From NCBI GenBank assembly GCA_947567585.1, contig CANONE010000063.1, positions 1 to 11,534 on the forward strand: a DNA stretch of 11,534 nucleotides, read 5' to 3'. This DNA comes from an uncultured Clostridia bacterium. Its GTDB lineage: Bacteria > Bacillota > Clostridia > Oscillospirales > Acutalibacteraceae. A program made the translations under genes and the position numbers. Under the pieces are notes generated by a model. It worked only from the letters and a program-made list of their open reading frames with translations. It made no database searches and was not told where the DNA came from. Positions 5,911-11,534 of this stretch are shown piece after piece; positions within the stretch are counted from its first letter, which is position 1; each line of letters starts with the position of its first letter.

Positions 5911-6480
5911 ATGATTCTGCTGATTGCCGGAGCCACCCACACAGGCAAAACCGCTTTGGCCCAACGCCTGCTGGAAAGGCATCACTACCCGCATCTTTCC
6001 ATGGACCATCTAAAGATGGGGCTGATCCGCAGCGGGCAGACCAGCCTGACCCCGGAGGACGGCCCGCAGCTGACCGAATATCTGTGGCCCATTGTGCGGG
6101 AAATGTGCAAGACCGCCATTGAAAACCGCCAGAGCCTGATTGTGGAGGGGTGCTATATCCCCTTTGACTGGCAGGAGGGCTTAGATGCCCGGTATCTCCG
6201 TGAGATGCGGTATGTGTGCCTGGTGATGACTCGGAATTATATCCTGACGCACTGGGAGGACATTGGCAGCTATGCCAGCGTCGTGGAGCAGCGGGGGGAG
6301 GAAAGCCTGGACCGCCAGGCGCTGATCCGGGAAAACCAGGAAAACCAAAGGCGCTGCCAGGAAAAGGGGCTGGAATACATTCTGATTGACAAAAGCTATG
6401 AGGTAGACTGGAAGCTGGAACAGAAAGAATCCGAATATAAAACAACAAGGAGACGATCGTCATGCAATGGACCGGACTAA
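5911..6480 (+). CDS. Small P-loop kinase-like ATP-binding protein
   Basis: Cytoplasmic P-loop NTPase of 189 residues, probably a small-molecule or nucleotide kinase; the substrate is unknown. Walker A is GATHTGKT at residues 7-14, right at the N-terminus. HLSMDHLKMGLIRSG (28-42) places Asp32 where kinases of the adenylate kinase/zeta-toxin/AAA_33 type have an acceptor-side acidic residue. SLIVEGCYIPF is a Walker-B-like strand, and an Arg/Glu/Gln-rich stretch near the C-terminus could be the lid. An upstream ATG at 5860 is in frame, but AAGGAGGG at 5896-5903 with 7 nt spacing fixes the start at 5911. The last 19 bases overlap alaS, so the two are co-transcribed under the alanine T-box and probably translationally coupled. 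It is not a known tRNA synthetase partner. Confidence 0.82.
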   Translation: MILLIAGATHTGKTALAQRLLERHHYPHLSMDHLKMGLIRSGQTSLTPEDGPQLTEYLWPIVREMCKTAIENRQSLIVEGCYIPFDWQEGLDARYLREMRYVCLVMTRNYILTHWEDIGSYASVVEQRGEESLDRQALIRENQENQRRCQEKGLEYILIDKSYEVDWKLEQKESEYKTTRRRSSCNGPD

Positions 6481-9092
6481 ATGAACTGAGAGAGAAATAT
6501 CTAAGCTTTTTTGAGACAAAGGGGCACCTGCGGCTGCCCAGCTTCTCGCTGATTCCCCAAGGAGACAACAGCCTCCTGCTCATCGGCGCGGGTATGGCGC
6601 CCATGAAAAAGTACTTTACCGGCGAGGTAGAGCCCCCCCGCCTTCGGGTGACCACTTGTCAAAAATGCATTCGCACCCCGGACATCGACAGCGTGGGCAT
6701 TACCGACCGCCACGGCACCTTCTTTGAGATGCTGGGCAATTTCAGCTTCAACGACTATTTCAAGCGGGAGGCTATCTCCTGGGCCTGGGAGTTTTTTACA
6801 AAGGTGCTGGAAATCCCGGAGGAAAAACTGTATGTGACGGTGTTTGAAACGGACGACGACGCCTGGAATATCTGGACCAAGGAAATCGGCGTGCCGGAAA
6901 GCCACATGAAGCGCCTGGGCCGGGAGGACAACTTCTGGGAGCACGGCTCCGGCCCCTGCGGGCCCAGCTCGGAGATATTCTTTGACCGGGGCCCCGAGCA
7001 TGGCTGCGGCAAACCCGATTGCAGCGTTGGCTGCGACTGCGACCGTTATGTTGAGATCTGGAACCTGGTATTTACCCAGTTTAACAGCGACGGCCAAGGC
7101 AACTACGCCCCTCTGGGCCGGGAGAATATTGACACCGGCATGGGGCTGGAGCGCTTGGCCTGTGTAATGCAGGGCGTGGACAACCTGTTTTTGGTGGACA
7201 CGGTGCAGAACATTATGAAGAAGATCAGCGAGCTAACCGGCGTGGAGTATGGAGCGGACAAAAAGTCCGACGTCTCCCTGCGGGTCATCACCGACCACAT
7301 GCGCAGTACGGTCTTTATGATCGGCGACGGCGTGCTGCCCTCCAACGAGGGCCGGGGCTATGTGCTGCGCCGGCTGCTGCGCCGGGCGGCCCGCCACGGC
7401 CGGCTGCTGGGAATGCACGAAGCCTTCCTCAAAGACATTGTGGATACCGTGATAGAGGAAAACGGCGGCGCGTACCCCGAGCTGCGGGAAAAGCGGGAAA
7501 CCATTCGCAAGGTGGTGGCATATGAGGAGGAAAGCTTCGGGCGCACTATTGACCAGGGCATGGCCATGCTCACCGCGTTCATTGACAAGGCGGACACCAA
7601 GATTTTCTCCGGCGAAAGCGCCTTTACCCTCAATGACACCTTCGGCTTCCCGCTGGACCTGACCCGGGAAATCCTGGCCGAGCGGGGCATGGAGGTGGAC
7701 GAGGAGCGCTTCCGGGAGCTGATGCGCCAGCAAAAGGAAAGGGCCCGCAGCGCCCGAAAGGACGCGGGGGCCGACGCCTGGAAGGGGGAGGGCGGCGCTG
7801 TGTCCGGCCTGCCCGCCACGGAGTTTGCAGGATATGAGGAGCTGTCCGCCCAAGGGAAGGTGCTGGCCATTGTGAAGGAGGGCCGGCGGGTGGATTCCGC
7901 CGCCGAGGGGGATGAGGTCTCCATTGTGCTGGATAGCACTCCCTTCTATGGGGAAAGCGGCGGCCAGGTAGGCGACAGCGGCGTACTGGAGGCGCAGGAG
8001 CTTTCTATTGACGTGGTAGACACCACCCGGCACGAAGGGGTTTTCCTGCACCGGGCCATTGTGAACCAGGGCTCTGTCAGCGTAGGGGACAGTCTCGCCG
8101 CCCAGGTGGACCGGGCCCGCCGTCTGGCCATTATGCGAAACCACACCGCCGCCCATTTGTTACAGGCCGCCCTTAGAAAGGTGCTGGGAGACCATGTGGA
8201 GCAGGCCGGGCAGCTGGTGAACGAGAACCATGTGCGCTTTGACTTCACGCATTTTTCCGCCGTCACGCCAGAGGAGCTTCAGCAGGTAGAAATGCTGGTG
8301 AATGGGGAGATTTTGAAGTCCGTGCCTGTGGAGGTTCAGGAAATGCCCCTGGCCGAGGCCAGAAAGCTGGGGGCCATGGCCCTGTTTGGAGAAAAGTACG
8401 GCGACGTGGTCCGTGTGGTCAGCGTCACAGACGGTTTCTCCCGGGAGCTCTGCGGCGGAACCCATATGGACAACACCGCCCGACTGGGACTGTTTAAAAT
8501 TGTGTCCGAATCCTCTGTGGCGGCAGGCGTCCGGCGTATTGAGGGCGTTACCGGGGCCGGGGTATTGGGCCAGCTGGCCCAGCATCTGGATGCCCTTCAG
8601 GAGACGGCCCAGGCCATGAAGGTGATGAATCCTATGGACCTGCCCGCCCGGGCCCGCCAGATGATGACGGAGCTCAAGGAAAAGGACCGTACCATTGAGA
8701 CACTGAACGCCAAGGTGGCTTCCGCCAACCTGCAGGGGGTCTTCCAGAACGCCCAGGAAGTAGAGGGCGTAAAGGTGGTCTACGCTTTGCTTTCCGGTAC
8801 AGGCAGCGACGCGCTGCGGGCTTTAGGCGATAAGGCTAAGGAGCTGCCGGAGCCCATTGTGGCCGTTTTTGCCGGGGTCAATGACGGAAAAGCGGCTCTC
8901 TGCGCGGCCTGCAATAAGGCTGCCCAGGAAAAGGGGCTAAAGGCTGGGCTTCTGGTAAAGGCCGTGGCCCAAATCACCGGCGGCAACGGCGGCGGCAAGC
9001 CTGATTTCGCAATGGCGGGCGCAAAGGACCAAACCAAGCTGGACGAGGCTTTGGCCGCGGTGCCCGAGCTGGTCCGGCGGCAGATGGCCTAA
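6462..9092 (+). CDS. alaS: Alanyl-tRNA synthetase
   Basis: Charges tRNA-Ala with alanine in the cytoplasm. The protein is 876 residues, the usual bacterial length. The class II catalytic core is N-terminal (HLRLPSFSLIPQGDNSLLLIGAGMAP in the first 50 residues, TFFEMLGNFSFNDYFK, and GLERLACVMQG from residue 228 as motif 3). A cysteine-rich GCGKPDCSVGCDCDRY insertion is typical of Firmicute AlaRS. The editing domain has the zinc ligands HTAAH (His561, His565) and CGGTH (Cys664, His668), so mischarged Ser/Gly-tRNA clearance should be intact. The C-Ala domain ends with GGGKPDFAMAGAKD around residue 846. The ATG at 6462 is preceded by AAGGAG (6447-6452) inside the kinase-like gene. Expression is controlled by the upstream alanine T-box. 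Confidence 0.98.
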   Translation: MQWTGLNELREKYLSFFETKGHLRLPSFSLIPQGDNSLLLIGAGMAPMKKYFTGEVEPPRLRVTTCQKCIRTPDIDSVGITDRHGTFFEMLGNFSFNDYFKREAISWAWEFFTKVLEIPEEKLYVTVFETDDDAWNIWTKEIGVPESHMKRLGREDNFWEHGSGPCGPSSEIFFDRGPEHGCGKPDCSVGCDCDRYVEIWNLVFTQFNSDGQGNYAPLGRENIDTGMGLERLACVMQGVDNLFLVDTVQNIMKKISELTGVEYGADKKSDVSLRVITDHMRSTVFMIGDGVLPSNEGRGYVLRRLLRRAARHGRLLGMHEAFLKDIVDTVIEENGGAYPELREKRETIRKVVAYEEESFGRTIDQGMAMLTAFIDKADTKIFSGESAFTLNDTFGFPLDLTREILAERGMEVDEERFRELMRQQKERARSARKDAGADAWKGEGGAVSGLPATEFAGYEELSAQGKVLAIVKEGRRVDSAAEGDEVSIVLDSTPFYGESGGQVGDSGVLEAQELSIDVVDTTRHEGVFLHRAIVNQGSVSVGDSLAAQVDRARRLAIMRNHTAAHLLQAALRKVLGDHVEQAGQLVNENHVRFDFTHFSAVTPEELQQVEMLVNGEILKSVPVEVQEMPLAEARKLGAMALFGEKYGDVVRVVSVTDGFSRELCGGTHMDNTARLGLFKIVSESSVAAGVRRIEGVTGAGVLGQLAQHLDALQETAQAMKVMNPMDLPARARQMMTELKEKDRTIETLNAKVASANLQGVFQNAQEVEGVKVVYALLSGTGSDALRALGDKAKELPEPIVAVFAGVNDGKAALCAACNKAAQEKGLKAGLLVKAVAQITGGNGGGKPDFAMAGAKDQTKLDEALAAVPELVRRQMA

Positions 9093-9254
9093 GAACCTGT
9101 TGCGCGCGGGCAATTTCGCGGCTGGTGGGCGAAGGCTGTGTGCTGTGGCGGAAGACTTGCACGCAGGATGCGTGCTGATAAATGCTGAACGGGCTCTAAA
9201 GCCAGGGGTTTTCATAAAGGCTTAGCATGGCTGGGCCTTTGGCATCGTATCTTC
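9093..9254. other. Post-alaS spacer, no gene, short hairpins
   Basis: Untranslated stretch between the alaS stop and the operon terminator. It holds a perfect GCACGC-AGGAT-GCGTGC hairpin (9159-9175) and a GGCT-CTAA-AGCC hairpin, but no T runs after them and no ORF with a ribosome binding site. Its G-rich, repeat-like texture suggests a degenerate intergenic repeat, though no second copy is in the window. Confidence 0.4.
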
Positions 9255-9306
9255 AAAGGTGGGGGAAGATGGCGGTATTTCAGCCATTTTCCCCCACCTT
9301 TTCATT
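9255..9306 (+). terminator. Strong intrinsic terminator of the T-box/kinase/alaS operon
   Basis: AAAGGTGGGGGAAGATGGC (9255-9273) is complementary to 9283-9301 except at one position, giving a stem of about 19 pairs with a 9-nt loop. The 3' arm ends in CCTTTT. The neighbouring dpaAB genes converge on it from the other strand, so it may also stop that transcript, although its T tail on the - strand is short. Confidence 0.85.
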
Positions 9307-9423
9307 CCTGTTTTCATATTTTTGCGTCAGACGGCAAGGCTGCCCAGCGGTTAACCGGCTCTGCTGGTTTCAGATTACAAATCAATAATACGCGCGTACT
9401 GGCGCGGCTCAGAGCGGTAAAAC

Positions 9424-9990
9424 TTAGCCCGGGAAAACAGGCTGGATCTGCCGGCCTGCCAGCGCGGCGGCGGCGGTCTCCTCTAAGCGAGTGAAATCCG
9501 CGACCAAAGAAAAAGGCTTTTTCTCCGGGTCGTCTTGGCAAAGGGGTACAAAGTAGACGTTTTTGGTGTTCATGAGCCGCAGGACATTCTGCCCGGAGCC
9601 CGCCAGAGCGTCGTTGCTGGCCAAACAGATCACCACCGGCAGGCCAACCCGCAGAGTGGACTTGACGGCCATGGTCACCGGCGTATCCGTTATGCCCAGC
9701 GCAATTTTGGACAAGGTGTTCCCGGTGCAGGGGCATACCAGCATGGCGTCCACCAGGCGTTGAGGGCCGATGGGTTCCGCGTCCACAATACTGTGAATCA
9801 CCGGCCTGCCGGCGGTTTCCTGGGCCCTGCCGATGAAATCCTGGGCCTTGCCAAAACGGGTGTCTGTTTCATAGACATTGGTTGACATCACTGGCAAAAG
9901 CTTATAGCGCTTGCCCAGCGCGGCCATCTGCCGCATGGCTTTATCCAGCGTACAGAAGGATCCGCACATAGCAAATCCAAGTGTCTGCAT
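9424..9990 (-). CDS. spoVFB: Dipicolinate synthase subunit B
   Basis: With subunit A it oxidises dihydrodipicolinate (from the lysine pathway) to dipicolinic acid in the mother cell; the product fills the spore core with calcium. The protein is 188 residues, close to the roughly 200 of the family. It has a flavoprotein-type fold start, TLGFAMCGSFCTLDKAM, and the conserved block CPCTGNTLSKIALGITDTPVTMAVKSTLR from residue 86. An ATG at 9999 is in frame, but it abuts the AAGGAG; the ATG at 9990 has 9 nt spacing and is preferred. It lies 85 bp downstream of subunit A on the same strand, in the usual spoVFA-spoVFB (dpaA-dpaB) order. No own promoter is obvious. Family assignment is firm. Confidence 0.93.
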   Translation of the reverse strand: MQTLGFAMCGSFCTLDKAMRQMAALGKRYKLLPVMSTNVYETDTRFGKAQDFIGRAQETAGRPVIHSIVDAEPIGPQRLVDAMLVCPCTGNTLSKIALGITDTPVTMAVKSTLRVGLPVVICLASNDALAGSGQNVLRLMNTKNVYFVPLCQDDPEKKPFSLVADFTRLEETAAAALAGRQIQPVFPG

Positions 9991-10075
9991 GTAAACCATC
10001 TCCTTTCTTAAAAATGCTCTTGCGCCCGGAAACCGAGACGGCGGCCCCAGGACCTGACAGGATGGAAACTATTTC

Positions 10076-10921
10076 CTATCCCTCTGCCAGAATGTTGTAT
10101 ACAGCCTCTTTAATCAGCTCGCCGGAAGCTTTGGGCGACATTTTTCCCGGCAGGGACGGAGCGGGCAGCACCCGGACACTGTGCCTGCCCGCCGCCTCCA
10201 GGTCTACTCCTCCAGGAGGCGAGGCCAGCTCGATAATCAGCGTGTCCTGGGCCTGCGCGCTTAGGGCCTGCTCTCCCAGTACTGGGGCAGGCACGGTGTT
10301 GAATATCACGTCAAAGGGCCGTCCCAGCTCATGGTACCGCAGAGCCTGGCAGCCGCTGGCGCGGATGCAGGTTAAGTCCTCCGCCTTTCTGGCGCTGCAG
10401 GAGACGCCGGCCCCCAGCCCCCGGAGCATCCCGCACAGAGCTTTACCAATGCGCCCGTAGCCTGTCACCAGGCAGTGGGAGCCCCCCAGACCGCCTGGGT
10501 ACTCCGCGATGGCTAAACCTACGGCGTCTTCGGCGGTAAGATAGGCGTTGCCAGCTACCAGCTCCTCCCGCAGGTAGTAATCCCGGCAGTCGGCGGCCTG
10601 CCACAAGGGGGAGCTGGCCATCAGCTTTTCCATCATTCCTCCAAACACCTGCTTGCCGGAAAATAGCCGGGCAAAGCGATGGTCCAGGGGAACCGCCTCT
10701 TGGGCAAACGGAGCGTTTAGGGTAAGGCCGTCCCGGGTGGCGGGCAGGGGCAGCAGGATCACCTGGCACTCTGAGCTCAGCTGTTTGAGGCTGGCCTGGG
10801 CCAGCCCGGCGGCGGCCCCCTCCAGACAGCTGACCAAAACACTTTGCCCGCCGGCCATTAAGGCTTTCGCCAAATAGACTTGGCGCAGGTCTCCGCCTAC
10901 CAAGCCAAACGCAGCGCGCAT
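10076..10921 (-). CDS. spoVFA: Dipicolinate synthase subunit A
   Basis: NAD(P)-binding subunit of dipicolinate synthase, needed for spore heat resistance. The protein is 281 residues (B. subtilis SpoVFA is close to 300). It begins with the family signature GLVGGDLRQVYLAKAL and has a Rossmann dinucleotide-binding loop GYGRIG at 154-159 followed by a second strand VSCSARK. A longer in-frame ATG exists at 11083, but the added 54 residues are not family-like. The ATG at 10921 matches the family start and has GAAAGGAAA just upstream, so it is chosen. Upstream on the - strand TATACT (11005-11000) could be a -10 box, but no good -35 accompanies it. A sporulation sigma-K or sigma-E promoter would be expected from the known biology, and I could not identify one with confidence. 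Confidence 0.93.
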   Translation of the reverse strand: MRAAFGLVGGDLRQVYLAKALMAGGQSVLVSCLEGAAAGLAQASLKQLSSECQVILLPLPATRDGLTLNAPFAQEAVPLDHRFARLFSGKQVFGGMMEKLMASSPLWQAADCRDYYLREELVAGNAYLTAEDAVGLAIAEYPGGLGGSHCLVTGYGRIGKALCGMLRGLGAGVSCSARKAEDLTCIRASGCQALRYHELGRPFDVIFNTVPAPVLGEQALSAQAQDTLIIELASPPGGVDLEAAGRHSVRVLPAPSLPGKMSPKASGELIKEAVYNILAEG

Positions 10922-11227
10922 AGCAACCACTTTCCTTTCAAAAATAACCTTTTCGCGGGATAGCGCGCTAAGCTGCTGTCCCTTATGTGAGCACGACCTA
11001 GTATAGTGAACGCGGTTTAAAAACGGGGCCCAGCGTCCCCAAAAGAAGGCTTGCCCCACCGGCTTTTGGCGGGGATATTCCATACTATGGCCCCGCGCTG
11101 GTTTGGTGAAAGCAAAAAGGGGCGTTCCATTAGGCGCTACTCATAAAGCAGTGTCACAAATCGAAACAGGGTAGTCCCACCTGTATCGGCGAAAATTGTA
11201 ATATTTAGTCGCCCCGACGCGTCCGTA
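10922..11227. other. Upstream region of spoVFA, no gene
   Basis: About 300 bases without a convincing gene. It contains a hairpin-like GGGGCCCAGCGTCCCC (11025-11040) similar to the hairpin of the repeat at 3708-3722. On the - strand it reads GGGGACGCTGGGCCCC followed by GTTTTT, so it may terminate an upstream - strand transcript. A second G/C hairpin (CCCC at about 11053 with GGGG at about 11070) lies next to it. From about 11095 the texture becomes more A+T-rich. A small inverted repeat ACAGG/CCTGT surrounds 11166-11184. Confidence 0.4.
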
Positions 11228-11425
11228 TTAGCCTTGCGCTGTGCGGGCGTTTTTCTGTTCTGGAGCATCTGGACACCGTGTCCAGATGTGGAGCAAGGTT
11301 GAAAGGCGGCACTCTTCCGGGTGTTGTCTTTCTGCGTTCCCCCACATCCTTGCTTTTAAAAGCGCATTATAAAGACTTCCTCTTCTTTCACCCTTCAAAT
11401 CAAAATATTCTCCCTCCATAGGCAA
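11228..11425 (-). CDS. Doubtful small ORF or gene remnant
   Basis: A 65-codon frame beginning at a TTG (11425) and open back to a TAA at 11462-11464. The N-terminal half (GALPMEGEYFDLKGERRGSL and on to NALLKARMWGNAE) has the composition of a real protein, while the end is poor. No Shine-Dalgarno serves the TTG. Upstream, GAGGAT precedes an ATG at about 11449 that is in another frame, so a frameshift near the start is possible. I do not recognise a family. The end of the frame runs through the palindrome at 11266-11288, which may have disrupted it. Confidence 0.2.
   Translation of the reverse strand: MPMEGEYFDLKGERRGSLYNALLKARMWGNAERQHPEECRLSTLLHIWTRCPDAPEQKNARTAQG
11261..11295. repeat. 11-bp-arm palindrome flanked by a 7-bp direct repeat
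   Basis: CATCTGGACAC (11266-11276) and GTGTCCAGATG (11278-11288) are perfect inverted copies around a single central C. TGGAGCA occurs directly at 11261-11267 and again at 11289-11295, overlapping the palindrome by two bases on the left. It could be a transposon footprint, a recombinase site or a protein-binding palindrome; there is no T run, so a terminator is unlikely. Confidence 0.6.
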
Positions 11426-11510
11426 TGCACCGATAGGAACATTTTCTTTGGTTTCATAGGTTTATCCTCGCTTTTCATGGTGATTTGCGTTCTTAATAGT
11501 AAACGCGCTT

Positions 11511-11534
11511 TAAAATCGATAAATACCGATTTTA
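11511..11534. repeat. A+T-rich inverted repeat at the window edge
   Basis: TAAAATCG (11511-11518) and CGATTTTA (11527-11534) are perfect inverted copies around an 8-base spacer. It may be an operator for a gene beyond the window or part of a larger structure cut off by the edge. Confidence 0.4.

Noticed and set aside
5891..6655. Long - strand frame opposite the kinase-like gene and alaS start
   Set aside because: The translation is a Ser/Pro/Gly-rich shadow; the + strand carries the Walker A and AlaRS motifs.
7233..8156. Long open frame (about 307 codons) on the - strand inside alaS
   Set aside because: It lies wholly opposite alaS, has a low-complexity, family-less translation and no ribosome binding site; long antisense frames are common in G+C-rich genes.
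9535..9885. + strand frame opposite spoVFB
   Set aside because: Antisense to a clear dipicolinate synthase subunit, with no family-like sequence or start signal.
10922..11083. N-terminal extension of spoVFA to the ATG at 11083
   Set aside because: The extra 54 residues are unlike the family, and a Shine-Dalgarno lies at the shorter start, which begins with the conserved motif.
11098..11170. Short + strand frames ending in SIRRYS or KAVSQIETG that look like the tails of genes
   Set aside because: Too short, no upstream continuation in frame and no recognisable family.

Overview
The window is G+C-rich and densely coded, with strong AAGGAG-type ribosome binding sites. It has an alanine T-box leader and the two dipicolinate synthase subunits. 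Together these point to an endospore-forming Firmicute of the class Clostridia, probably a gut Oscillospiraceae-type bacterium. That placement is inferred from gene content and style; no rRNA gene is present.

Left block, + strand (1-2628): the C-terminal part of an AMP-forming medium-chain-type acyl-CoA synthetase, two closely related tandem GNAT acetyltransferases, and a six-helix DUF308/HdeD-like membrane protein. The gaps are short and each gene has a good Shine-Dalgarno, so this looks like one operon whose start lies outside the window. A 339-base convergent intergenic region follows. It holds an unusual element (2823-2957): a long imperfect inverted repeat enclosing three further stem-loops. 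Next, on the - strand, come two half-size TauE/SafE (TSUP) permease genes overlapping by GTGA. A second, partial copy of the same repeat core sits just upstream of them.

Middle block, + strand (3886-9302): a class B penicillin-binding protein, then a consensus sigma-A promoter overlapping its stop codon. That promoter drives a T-box leader whose Specifier Loop shows GCC (alanine), ending in an intrinsic terminator. Downstream are a possible 20-codon leader ORF, a small P-loop kinase-like protein, and alanyl-tRNA synthetase (alaS), whose start lies inside the kinase gene. Charging of tRNA-Ala should therefore set expression of both the kinase-like protein and AlaRS. A strong hairpin terminator closes the operon.

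Right block, - strand (9424-10921): dpaA-dpaB (spoVFA-spoVFB), which make the spore-core solute dipicolinic acid. Beyond about 11095 the sequence becomes visibly more A+T-rich and has no convincing gene. It carries only a doubtful small ORF, an 11-bp-arm palindrome flanked by a 7-bp direct repeat, and a terminal inverted repeat, which may mark the edge of an acquired or decayed segment.

No tRNA, rRNA, CRISPR array or intact transposase was seen. The least explained items are the multi-hairpin element at 2823-2957, the kinase-like gene under alanine T-box control, and the palindrome at 11261-11295.
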